DNA of 18,196 bases, from NCBI GenBank assembly GCA_964011275.1, contig CAXGOB010000089.1, positions 1 to 18,196 on the forward strand. Direction: 5' to 3'. Below, piece by piece: positions 1 to 7,676 of this stretch. Made by a program: the position numbers and the translations under genes. The first letter of the stretch is position 1; the number at the start of each line of letters is the position of its first letter. The notes below the pieces were generated by a model that did not search any database, was not told where the DNA came from, and worked only from the letters and a program-made list of their open reading frames with translations. The DNA comes from UBA7328 sp002471345 (GTDB taxonomy: Bacteria > Bacteroidota > Bacteroidia > Chitinophagales > Saprospiraceae).

Positions 1-287
1 TAGCAGGCGAGTTAGGCAGAATGAAGAAAAAAGATCAAATCAATATTGGTTTTGCATTAGAAACTGATAATGAATTAGAATACGCTCAGAAAAAAATGAA
101 AAAGAAGTCTTTTGACTTTATTGTTTTGAACTCTCTCAAAGATAAAGGAGCAGGATTCGCACATGATACTAACAAGGTGACAATCATACATCAGGACAAT
201 AAGATCAAAAAGTATGAGTTAAAGTCAAAGCTGGATGTCGCACAAGACATCCTTAATGAAATAGTAACAATTCTTCCTCATGAATAA
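1..287 (+). CDS. coaBC: CoaBC C-terminal end (phosphopantothenoylcysteine synthetase/decarboxylase), partial at left edge
   Basis: This is the tail of the bifunctional coenzyme A enzyme, cytoplasmic. Its CoaB part joins cysteine to 4'-phosphopantothenate using CTP, and its CoaC part decarboxylates the product. The frame is open from base 3, reading AGELGR before the first ATG at 21, so the gene starts outside the window and the ATG at 21 is internal. The family block GFALET (about 10 residues after the ATG at 21), then FDFIVLNSL, then GAGF.HDTN is typical of the CoaB C-terminal domain, where these residues contribute to nucleotide and substrate binding. The stop overlaps the start of the next gene by 8 bases, which implies a translationally coupled operon. 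CoaBC next to a DUF4835/PorD gene is a recurrent Bacteroidota arrangement, which supports both calls. Confidence 0.93.
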   Translation, partial: AGELGRMKKKDQINIGFALETDNELEYAQKKMKKKSFDFIVLNSLKDKGAGFAHDTNKVTIIHQDNKIKKYELKSKLDVAQDILNEIVTILPHE

Positions 288-1176
288 GATATTTATTGTA
301 GTTATATCCATTCTTTGCTATCTCGGTAGTAGTGCCCAAGAATTTAATATCAAAGTCTCAATAAATGCACCTACACTCAGTATTGCAGACCCAAGAGTAC
401 TTAAAACATTAGAAGGTGAAATAGCAGAATTTTATAATAATCGGAAGTGGACTGATGACAACTTCGATGACGATGAGCGAATAGAGGGAAGTATTCAAAT
501 TAACATTGCTGAAGACTTATCAGCTACATCATTTACGGGATCTGTATTAATATCAACTAATAGACCTGTCTATAACTCTGGATATACAACAGTGTTACTC
601 AATCATATAGACAAGGACTTAAGATTTACATACGAGCAAAATGCACCATTGAGAGATAACTCAGTGGCTTTTACTGATAATTTGTCTTCGATGCTCACCT
701 ATTATGCCTATTTAATCTTAGGATTTGATTACGATAGTTTTTCACTGAACGGTGGTAATAAATATTTCAAAATTTCCCAAAACATTGTAGGCAGTGTGCC
801 TTCTAATCTTTCAAATGGCTTTGGATGGAGTGCATCTGAAGGAAGTCGAAATAAGTATTGGATCATAGAAAACCTTCTTAACCCAAGATTTAAGCCTTAT
901 AGGGAAGCTTTTTATAAATATCACCGTCAAGGATTAGATCTTATGGCCGATAATGCTGTCGTAGGAAAAAGCAATATCCTCGCCGCTCTAAAGAGTATAG
1001 ATCGAGTAAATAGATCATTCAGAAATTCAATGCTCTTACAGATGTTCTCTAATAGTAAGAACACAGAGATACTGGAGATCTATAAAAACTCTTTAAAACC
1101 CGAACAGAGAGAAGTCTATAATATTATGAGTACTATCGATCCTGCACAGAGTAGTGTGATTGCGGAGCTTAGATAA
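280..1176 (+). CDS. porD: PorD/DUF4835 family protein, type IX secretion-associated
   Basis: This 298-residue exported protein has a short signal peptide (hydrophobic residues 4–17, SSAQ cleavage region near 17–20). The family pattern is visible: an N-terminal region ending in a 'tLe..i.eFyNnrkWT' block at about residues 42–60, then a 'STNRPVYNSGY' segment near 92–103. The middle reads 'YYAYLILGFDYDSF', and the C-terminal half is rich in helices and basic residues. The family (DUF4835) is named PorD in the type IX secretion and gliding literature, where it is needed for secretion. Its exact biochemical role is not clear, and the assignment rests on family resemblance plus position immediately after coaBC. 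The ATG overlaps the coaBC stop by 8 bases. It is convergent with the DoxX-like gene, with only 9 bases between the stops. Confidence 0.85.
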   Translation: MNKIFIVVISILCYLGSSAQEFNIKVSINAPTLSIADPRVLKTLEGEIAEFYNNRKWTDDNFDDDERIEGSIQINIAEDLSATSFTGSVLISTNRPVYNSGYTTVLLNHIDKDLRFTYEQNAPLRDNSVAFTDNLSSMLTYYAYLILGFDYDSFSLNGGNKYFKISQNIVGSVPSNLSNGFGWSASEGSRNKYWIIENLLNPRFKPYREAFYKYHRQGLDLMADNAVVGKSNILAALKSIDRVNRSFRNSMLLQMFSNSKNTEILEIYKNSLKPEQREVYNIMSTIDPAQSSVIAELR

Positions 1177-1196
1177 AGATTTTTATCAATATCTAA
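1169..1196. terminator. Candidate bidirectional terminator hairpin between convergent genes
   Basis: Nested inverted repeat at the junction of the convergent porD and DoxX-like genes. The outer arms are TTAGATA (1169–1175) and TATCTAA (1190–1196). The inner arms are GATAAA (1172–1177) and TTTATC (1182–1187) around a GATT loop. Inner and outer arms overlap, so they are alternative pairings. The position between facing stops suits a shared terminator, but the stem is AT-rich and weak. Confidence 0.3.
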
Positions 1197-1539
1197 ATTT
1201 CAACATAATTCTAGAAATCACTGTAGCGATTATCGCTACAGTAGCAACCATTCCACCTCCATCTTGCGCCATGTGATGTGCTCCAAAAGCTAGTACAGCA
1301 TCAAAGAAAAAACCTGCATATGCCCATTCTGTGAGGACTTTTAATTTATTAGTCAGTACGGCAATGATTCCCAATATTTTTACTGCTGCAAGAGGTGCAA
1401 CTACCCAAGAAGGAAAACCTAGTGTAGGGAAATACTCAGCAATCATATCATATCTCAAAATGTACATGCCTGCTGAAAAAGCAAAAATTAAACACATTAA
1501 AACTGTTGTTACCCAGTAAATAATCTTATTAGTATTCAT
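1186..1539 (-). CDS. DoxX-like small integral membrane protein
   Basis: This 117-residue protein has four predicted membrane helices at roughly residues 7–28, 43–62, 70–90 and 96–113. Family features are the 'F..aG..yl' pattern at the end of helix 1, 'YFPTLGFP.W...PLA..KILG' leading into helix 2, and 'EWAYAGFFFD.VLAFGAHH' in helix 3 with the conserved His88–His89 pair. This fits the DoxX-like (DoxX_2) family, whose members are often annotated by similarity to a terminal-oxidase subunit but mostly have no proven function. It begins with ATG (1537–1539) and is divergent from the following hydrolase gene with only about 36 bases between. The function here is unknown; a role in membrane redox or stress is only a family-level guess. 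Confidence 0.75.
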   Translation of the reverse strand: MNTNKIIYWVTTVLMCLIFAFSAGMYILRYDMIAEYFPTLGFPSWVVAPLAAVKILGIIAVLTNKLKVLTEWAYAGFFFDAVLAFGAHHMAQDGGGMVATVAIIATVISRIMLKFRY

Positions 1540-1575
1540 TGATATATAGATTGAAGTCTAAAAATAGTTGAATTT

Positions 1576-2481
1576 TTGTACGACATTAATCTCAAGCCAA
1601 AGATTGTTCATATTGTGATTCGAAAAGCGATCAAATACATTCTAATTATCTTACTCGTATTCATTTTAGCAGGAGTGACTCTAATCTTATCTTCAGAACA
1701 ACGAATCGATGACCAGTCTTTAACAAACGATTTCAACAAGTCTAATATTAACCTTAATCTTCATGATTCAAATAAAATTAGAGCTTGGAAAACTAAAGGG
1801 TTCAAAAGAGAAAATGCTATAGTTTTTATTCATGGTGCTCCTGGATCAGGAGATCAGTTTAATATATATCTGAAAGATTCTCTTTTAAGAAATGTAGCTG
1901 ACATCATTACCTTAGATAGACCTGGATATGGATATTCTAATTATGGCAATCCTCAAACAAATATTCAGAAACAAGCTGAATCCATCTTTAACACCATTTA
2001 TCAAATAGCAGATTCTACACAACATATTATTTTGGTTTCTCATTCCTTTGGCGGGCCTATAGCATCATACATAGGGATTAGACATCCTAATAAAATCAAA
2101 GGTCATCTAATGCTTAATCCAGTAATGGATCCTGAAAGTGAGCCTATGTTTTGGTTTTCTGGAGCACCATTGTGGTGGCCGATTAAGTATATAAGCAGCG
2201 GAGCTATGAAAGTCGCAGCACATGAAAAAATCTCTCACCCAGAAGAGCTCGAATCTCTTTCTCACCTTTGGACCAAAAGCAAAATACCTACGATTATGAT
2301 TCAAGGAAGAAAAGATTGGTTAGCTCCGTTTGAAAATGCCCAATTCGTAAAAGATCATTTTGACCCTGATTTTATCAAAGTAAAAATCTTAGATGAAAGC
2401 TCACATTTTGTACCTTTTAATCAAACCGATTATGTGATAGAGCAGATATTAGAACTTATCCATCAAGCTCAAAAACAGTAA
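1576..2481 (+). CDS. Membrane-anchored alpha/beta-fold hydrolase
   Basis: A likely N-terminal membrane anchor (residues 21–40) is followed by a complete alpha/beta-hydrolase domain of ordinary length. The oxyanion-hole motif HGAPGSG is at 86–92, 'LDRPGYGYS' at about 113–121, the nucleophile elbow SHSFGG at 155–160 (Ser157), the acid in GRKD (Asp247) and the base in SSHF (His277). The catalytic triad therefore looks intact; the substrate (ester, epoxide, lactone or similar) cannot be told. The start is unusual: no ATG exists in frame after the upstream stop at 1552–1554, so translation must begin at TTG 1576 or GTG 1615. GTG 1615 keeps the membrane helix and leaves more room for a promoter between this gene and the divergent DoxX-like gene. 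It ends directly against the DUF819 stop with no gap. Confidence 0.82.
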   Translation: MYDINLKPKIVHIVIRKAIKYILIILLVFILAGVTLILSSEQRIDDQSLTNDFNKSNINLNLHDSNKIRAWKTKGFKRENAIVFIHGAPGSGDQFNIYLKDSLLRNVADIITLDRPGYGYSNYGNPQTNIQKQAESIFNTIYQIADSTQHIILVSHSFGGPIASYIGIRHPNKIKGHLMLNPVMDPESEPMFWFSGAPLWWPIKYISSGAMKVAAHEKISHPEELESLSHLWTKSKIPTIMIQGRKDWLAPFENAQFVKDHFDPDFIKVKILDESSHFVPFNQTDYVIEQILELIHQAQKQ

Positions 2482-3732
2482 CTACCCAGAAGCTGCTTGC
2501 ATTAGGTAAGCACAAATAATCGCTCCATAGGTTCCCACTGCATATCCTAAGACTGCCAACAAAGCCCCTACGGGAGCTAAAGCAGGACTAAAAGCAGATG
2601 CAACAACAGGGGCTGATGCAGCTCCTCCTACATTCGCAGTACTTCCTACAGCAACAAAGAAAAATGGTGCCTTGATCACTTTCGCAGTCACGAATAGAAT
2701 AGTGATATGAACTATCATCCAAATGATGCCAATGGCAAAAAGTCCCAAATTTTCAAATACTTCTCGAATATTCATCTTCATACCTATAGTAGCGACTAGA
2801 ATGTAAATAAACACGGTCCCCCATCTGGAAGCTCCTACCCCTTCTAATTTTTTTGCTTTTGTAAAACTGAGCAAGAATCCTATGGTCGTAGAAAAAACAA
2901 TTAACCAGAAAAAACCTGACATCAATGAATTCAATCTTAATGATTCTAATGTTTCTTTCATTCCAGTCATAAGGGGCACTACCCATTCTGCGGCTAAATG
3001 CGATAATGCTACTGCTCCAAATGCTACTCCTCCCAAAACAAAAAGATCAGTTGTGGTGGGCATTCTTTCTATGCTGGCTCTATAATCAGATACTTTTTGC
3101 TTCAAGGCTTCTATAGAAGAGACATCAGCTTTGAGCCATTTATCAATTTTCTTAGTGACTCCAGCACCATATAGTAAGATTCCTATCCAAATGTTTCCAA
3201 CTAAAAGGTCTACAATAAGCATAGTACCAAAAAGATTATCGCTTACTTCGAATATCTCCTTCATTGCAGTCTGATTAGCCCCTCCTCCTATCCAGCTCCC
3301 CGCGATAGTGGATAGTCCACGCCACAACTGATCAGGATCTGCAGAAATGAGATCCGGAGCAATGTTCACAATAATCAAAACTGCTATTGGACCGCCTATC
3401 ACTATTCCTAATGTAGCAACCCCAAACATGATCAAGGCCTTAGACCCTAGGTTTACAATGGCTTGAATATCAATACTTAAACATAAAAGCACTAGACTGG
3501 CAGGCAGTAAATATCGAGAGGCCATATAATAAAGATCTGATCCACTCGGATCTACCCAGCCCAATGGCCAATTCAGTAGTGCTGGGGCGAAATAACAGAC
3601 CAATAAAGCCGGAACAAATCGATAAAATTTTTGCCAAAAAGAGCTATCTGAATGAGAAGTGTAAAATACAAATCCCAATATTATCATCAAAAGTCCGAAG
3701 ACAATTGCATCGTTTGTAAAAAGTGGTTCCAT
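2482..3732 (-). CDS. DUF819 family multi-pass membrane protein (YjcL-like)
   Basis: This 416-residue protein has about ten hydrophobic helices spread along its length and fits the DUF819 family, which includes YjcL of Bacillus. Recognisable blocks are 'RYLLPASLVLLCL' near residue 70, 'AGSWIGGGANQTAMKE' near 140–160 and 'VGSTANVGGAASAPVVASAF' near 360–380. The two glycine/alanine-rich segments in the N- and C-terminal halves look like an internally repeated transporter architecture, as in other secondary carriers. No substrate is established for the family. The start is ATG (3730–3732). It is convergent with the hydrolase gene on its 3' side (zero bases between stops) and divergent from the sulfatase operon, with 142 bases between starts. 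Confidence 0.88.
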   Translation of the reverse strand: MEPLFTNDAIVFGLLMIILGFVFYTSHSDSSFWQKFYRFVPALLVCYFAPALLNWPLGWVDPSGSDLYYMASRYLLPASLVLLCLSIDIQAIVNLGSKALIMFGVATLGIVIGGPIAVLIIVNIAPDLISADPDQLWRGLSTIAGSWIGGGANQTAMKEIFEVSDNLFGTMLIVDLLVGNIWIGILLYGAGVTKKIDKWLKADVSSIEALKQKVSDYRASIERMPTTTDLFVLGGVAFGAVALSHLAAEWVVPLMTGMKETLESLRLNSLMSGFFWLIVFSTTIGFLLSFTKAKKLEGVGASRWGTVFIYILVATIGMKMNIREVFENLGLFAIGIIWMIVHITILFVTAKVIKAPFFFVAVGSTANVGGAASAPVVASAFSPALAPVGALLAVLGYAVGTYGAIICAYLMQAASG

Positions 3733-3827
3733 ATTGGGGATTAAGATAATAGCTCAATATTGGAAAAAGAAATTCAACGAAAGATAGGCTGGTCTACAGC
3801 GGACTAATTTAGTCAGAGGAGTAAAAA

Positions 3828-3860
3828 TTTGATTTACTTCGTTATTTTCATCTACGTTTT
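3828..3860 (+). promoter_or_regulatory. Candidate Bacteroidota-type promoter for the sulfatase operon
   Basis: TTTG at 3828–3831 and TACGTTTT at 3853–3860 are separated by 21 bases. They match the Bacteroidota sigma-ABfr pattern (TTTG near -33, TAnnTTTG near -7) with one mismatch at the last base. The -7 box ends 14 bases before the sulfatase ATG, implying a short leader. In AT-rich DNA such matches arise easily. Confidence 0.35.
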
Positions 3861-3874
3861 CAAAATTTGATTCG

Positions 3875-5506
3875 ATGAACTATCCAAAAATATTTAATAA
3901 ACTGCTGCTCTTTTTACTTTTAATTCTAGCCATTCAATGTAAAACAGATAAGCAAAACGCTCTGCCAGAAAGGCCTAATATCTTGTTCATCATGTCAGAT
4001 GATCATGCCTACCAGGCGATAAGTGCATATTCTGATCATTTGATCCAAACTCCAAATATTGATAGGATAGCTGATGAAGGAATGAAATTCACAAATGCAT
4101 GTGTGACGAATTCAATTTGTGCACCATCAAGAGCGGTTATACTTACAGGGAAGCATAGTCATCTTAATGGCAAAATTGACAATAGGTTCCCTTTTGACAC
4201 CAATCAAATCACTTTCCCACAAATATTACAAAACAATGGTTACCAGACTGCCATGTTTGGTAAGCTTCACTTCGGAAACAGTCCTAAAGGATTTGACCAA
4301 TTCAAAATTCTTCCAGGGCAAGGCACTTATTATAATCCTGACTTTATCACCAAAAATGATGGTCGAATCAACATTGAGGGATATACCTCAGACCTAATTA
4401 CAGATATGACTTTAGATTGGCTTACTGAAGAAAGACAAGAAGATGAACCTTTTCTATTAATGTATCTGCATAAAGCACCTCACAGAGAATGGCTTCCACA
4501 CAAGAGGCATAGTAAAGATTACATCAATAAAACTTTTCCAGAACCAGAAACTCTTTTTGATGACTATGAAGGAAGAGGAAGTGCTGCAAGAGAGGCAGAA
4601 ATGAACTTATTGACTCACATGAACTGGGCAGGAGACAGTAAAATCCCACCAGAAGTAATGGATGAATTGGGAATTTCACCTACTGCAAATTGGGATAAAA
4701 TCGGCTATAAAAGATCAGTAGGAAGGTTGACACCAGGACAAAGAGCAGATTGGGATAAAATCTACTCCCCAATGATAGAAGAGTTTAAAAAGAATTACCC
4801 TAATATGTCCAAAGAAGACTTAATGAAATGGAGGTATCAGCGTTATATGCAAGACTATCTGGGTTCTATTGCTGCCGTTGATGATGGGGTCGGAGAAGTA
4901 TTGGATTATTTGGATGAAAGTGGCCTTGCAGAAAATACTATTGTGGTGTATACATCGGATCAGGGATTCTACCTTGGTGAGCATGGCTGGTTTGACAAAA
5001 GGTTCATTTATAATGAGTCCTTTAAAACACCCCTATTAGTCAGATGGCCAGGAGTCATAGACCCTGGAAGTGTTAATACGCAAATGGTTCAAAATCTCGA
5101 TTTTGCTCAGACTTTTTTAGATGTGGCAGGAGTTAGCGCCCCTACAGATATGCAAGGAGAAAGCATATTACCATTATTCCAAGGTGACACAAAGAACTTT
5201 AGGGATGCTGTCTACTACCACTATTATGAGTATCCCGCTGTTCACATGGTCAAGAGACATTATGGAATTGTGACCGAAGATTATAAATTGGCTCATTTCT
5301 ATTATGATGTGGATGAGTGGGAATTGTATGATCGGAAGAAAGATCTCAATGAAATGAATAATGTATATAATGATCCAGCTTATGCTGATATTGTAGCTCA
5401 ATTAAAAGAGAGTCTTCAAGAATTAAGAGTGAAATATAAAGACTCTCCAGAACTAGACCAGATGTACATTGATAAGTACAAAGAAATGGGCTATATCAAA
5501 TCATAA
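3875..5506 (+). CDS. Family S1 sulfatase, lipoprotein (formylglycine-dependent)
   Basis: A type I sulfatase that would hydrolyse sulfate esters, here probably on a glycan, at the periplasmic or outer-membrane face. A lipoprotein signal ends in 'LAIQC' with Cys22 as the lipidation site. The catalytic signature CAPSR is at 82–86, with Cys82 converted to formylglycine and TGK following. Metal and sulfate-binding positions are visible: Asp42–Asp43, Lys130 and His132 (GKLHF), His203 (APH), Asp362–Gln363 (SDQGFYLGEHGW), His370 and Lys375. The 543-residue length is normal. The 'NSICAPSRAVILTGKHSH' context and long central insert resemble N-acetylglucosamine-6-sulfatase-like enzymes, but the substrate is not provable. 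It is first in a two-sulfatase operon; the next gene starts 5 bases after its stop. No maturation enzyme is visible in the window. Confidence 0.93.
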   Translation: MNYPKIFNKLLLFLLLILAIQCKTDKQNALPERPNILFIMSDDHAYQAISAYSDHLIQTPNIDRIADEGMKFTNACVTNSICAPSRAVILTGKHSHLNGKIDNRFPFDTNQITFPQILQNNGYQTAMFGKLHFGNSPKGFDQFKILPGQGTYYNPDFITKNDGRINIEGYTSDLITDMTLDWLTEERQEDEPFLLMYLHKAPHREWLPHKRHSKDYINKTFPEPETLFDDYEGRGSAAREAEMNLLTHMNWAGDSKIPPEVMDELGISPTANWDKIGYKRSVGRLTPGQRADWDKIYSPMIEEFKKNYPNMSKEDLMKWRYQRYMQDYLGSIAAVDDGVGEVLDYLDESGLAENTIVVYTSDQGFYLGEHGWFDKRFIYNESFKTPLLVRWPGVIDPGSVNTQMVQNLDFAQTFLDVAGVSAPTDMQGESILPLFQGDTKNFRDAVYYHYYEYPAVHMVKRHYGIVTEDYKLAHFYYDVDEWELYDRKKDLNEMNNVYNDPAYADIVAQLKESLQELRVKYKDSPELDQMYIDKYKEMGYIKS

Positions 5507-5511
5507 AGAAT

Positions 5512-7347
5512 ATGCTACAAAAAGGACTACTGTTATTGATTGCCTTTTGGCTATTATTTGTTTTTGGATGTACACCAGCTAAAAAGGATTTGCCAAATGT
5601 GATCATAGTGATGACTGATGATCAAGGCTACGGAGACATTAGCGCTCATGGAAATCCTCATATTAATACTCCAAATATTGATAAACTACATTCTGAAAGT
5701 ATTAGACTTACTAACTTTCATGTGGGCACTACTTGTGCTCCTTCAAGGGCCGCTCTCATGACAGGAAGAGATGGCAATAAGGTTGGTGTATGGCACACTA
5801 TAGCAGGTAGATCTCAACTAGATCGCAGAGAAACTACCATGGCCGAAATCTTCAAAGAAAATGGGTATCGCACTGGTATGTTTGGCAAGTGGCACCTTGG
5901 AGATAGCAAGTCTTTCAGACCTCATGACAGAGGATTTGAAGAAACTTTGTATCATGGTGGTGGTGGAATATGGCAAGGGCCTGATTATTGGGACAACGAC
6001 TACTTCGATGATGTATATTTTCGCAATGGCACACCTGAAAAGAAGGAAGGTTATTGTACTGATGTTTGGTTTGATGAGGCTATTAATTATATGTCCAAAG
6101 AAGATAAAAAGCCCTTCTTTACTTACATCACTCCTAATGCACCGCATTTCCCTTATCACATAGATAGCAGTTATATTACGCCATACTTAAACGACACTTC
6201 CGTGGTCAATCCAAACTTTAATGGAATGATTACTAACATAGATGAAAACATGGGAAAGCTCATGAACTATCTAGATCAAACAGGTTTGTCAGAAAATACC
6301 ATCCTGATTTTCATGACTGATAATGGAAGCTCTTCAGGGTCAGAATTGGATAGAAATGGACATGTGACTAAAGGGTATAATGCCGGGATGAGAGGAAAAA
6401 AGGTTTCTCAATATGAAGGAGGACATCGTGTACCGTGCTATATAAGATGGCCAAAAAACAACTGGGTTGGTGGTATTGACAAAGATCAGCTCACTGCTCA
6501 CATAGATCTGCTTCCGACTATTATGAAAAAAATTGGGTTCAATTCATCGAAGTCACTGGATTTAGATGGGTGGGATCTTTCAGACATATTGGACAATCAA
6601 GTGAATACCACTAAAAATTACGAAGAAAGAATTCTTATTGTCGACACACAAAGAAGACAATTCCCGCTTAAGGCTTACAGATCATCAGTTATGATGGGAA
6701 AATGGAGATTGATTGACAAAGTTGAGCTTTACAATGTTGCCACTGATCCTGGTCAAAAAGATAATGTCATAAATCAATATCCAGAAATAAGAGTAAAACT
6801 ATCACTTGGGTATGAAAAGTGGTGGGATGATATCTTTTCAGCATTTACAAATTACACTAAAGCGCCTATTGGGGGCGATGAAGAAACTATTCTTTATGCA
6901 CATGACTGGATAGATGCTGAAATGAATGGTTCTCCTAATATATTGGACAATGGATCCCACCAAACTCCATGGAATCAAACTCAGATCAGAAAAGGATTGG
7001 CTATCAATGGTACATGGACTTTAGATGTAACAGAAAGTGGAAAATATGACATAGAGATGCGCAGATGGCCAGAGGAACTAGATCTGCCTATAACATCAGG
7101 ACTACCATCTAAACCTGCTGTAAATGGTGGGATAAACTTACCTGAAGGAAAATCGCTAAATATTATACAAGCAGATCTTAAAATTGATAAAAAAACCATT
7201 GCTGCAGCAACTGTTAGAGCTAACGATAAGAAAATTGTATTTTCTTTGAATCTAGACCAGGGCACCAAAAAGCTCCAAACCACTTTTAAAACTGAAGACG
7301 GGACAGAAATTGGTGCTTATTATGTTCATATAAAAAAGTCTGCATGA
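5512..7347 (+). CDS. Family S1 arylsulfatase-like lipoprotein with C-terminal beta-rich domain
   Basis: Second sulfatase of the operon. The lipoprotein signal has 'LLFVFGC' with Cys20 as lipidation site. Catalytic elements are Asp36–Asp37 (MTDDQGYGDIS), the CAPSR signature at 75–79 with Cys75 as the formylglycine precursor, Lys126/His128 (GKWHLG), His212 (APHFPY), Asp270–Asn271 (TDNG) and a conserved 'MRGKK...YEGGHRVP' segment around 293–308 with Lys296/Lys297. The catalytic domain ends near residue 460. About 140 more residues form a beta-rich tail with 'NGTWTLDV..SGKYDIEMRRWP' near 500–525, a tail recalled from one arylsulfatase subtype, perhaps a substrate or packing domain. It differs clearly from its neighbour in sequence, so the pair is not a recent duplication and probably attacks two different sulfate linkages of one substrate. 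Confidence 0.92.
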   Translation: MLQKGLLLLIAFWLLFVFGCTPAKKDLPNVIIVMTDDQGYGDISAHGNPHINTPNIDKLHSESIRLTNFHVGTTCAPSRAALMTGRDGNKVGVWHTIAGRSQLDRRETTMAEIFKENGYRTGMFGKWHLGDSKSFRPHDRGFEETLYHGGGGIWQGPDYWDNDYFDDVYFRNGTPEKKEGYCTDVWFDEAINYMSKEDKKPFFTYITPNAPHFPYHIDSSYITPYLNDTSVVNPNFNGMITNIDENMGKLMNYLDQTGLSENTILIFMTDNGSSSGSELDRNGHVTKGYNAGMRGKKVSQYEGGHRVPCYIRWPKNNWVGGIDKDQLTAHIDLLPTIMKKIGFNSSKSLDLDGWDLSDILDNQVNTTKNYEERILIVDTQRRQFPLKAYRSSVMMGKWRLIDKVELYNVATDPGQKDNVINQYPEIRVKLSLGYEKWWDDIFSAFTNYTKAPIGGDEETILYAHDWIDAEMNGSPNILDNGSHQTPWNQTQIRKGLAINGTWTLDVTESGKYDIEMRRWPEELDLPITSGLPSKPAVNGGINLPEGKSLNIIQADLKIDKKTIAAATVRANDKKIVFSLNLDQGTKKLQTTFKTEDGTEIGAYYVHIKKSA

Positions 7348-7676
7348 AATTAAAGGGACTTTCTTTATCCTTTTGGTCTTCTTTTGAGCTTTGACAACAT
7401 TAAATAAATCACCCATACTTAAATTAATTTGAACCAATCTTATAACCTCAAAGTACTAAGATCACCATAAGTACCATGATCCAATTACTAGTTAAAGAAT
7501 GATGATTTTAAGCTTGAGGAAGTAGAAAAACATGGCTCAATGGCGGTCTAAAATATTTCATCCAACAGGCTTTTAGAATCATTCATGCACAATTTTAATA
7601 TTATTAGTCGATAAGAACGTTCTACATTCTTAGCAGATGTTTCATTGACGTAAATTCATGTTATCAAACGTCACAA
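7348..7676. other. Gene-free stretch upstream of the DUF5916 gene
   Basis: No convincing coding frame. Two short symmetric elements lie in its right end: a 10-base perfect palindrome AGAACGTTCT (7614–7623) and an inverted pair TGACGT (7646–7651)/ACGTCA (7668–7673), the latter ending just before the next start codon. Either could be an operator. I found no good TTTG/TAnnTTTG promoter pair. Confidence 0.5.

Noticed and set aside
2753..3085. Alternative frames on both strands within the DUF819 gene
   Set aside because: The DUF819 frame is continuous with family motifs on both sides; the others lack plausible starts and composition.
5818..6163. Long overlapping frames on both strands inside the second sulfatase
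   Set aside because: They are shadows of a clear sulfatase reading frame with full catalytic motifs; their own translations show no family features.
7355..7380. Terminator hairpin after the second sulfatase (AAAGG…CCTTT)
   Set aside because: Only a five-pair stem with a long loop and no clear T tract; too weak to list.
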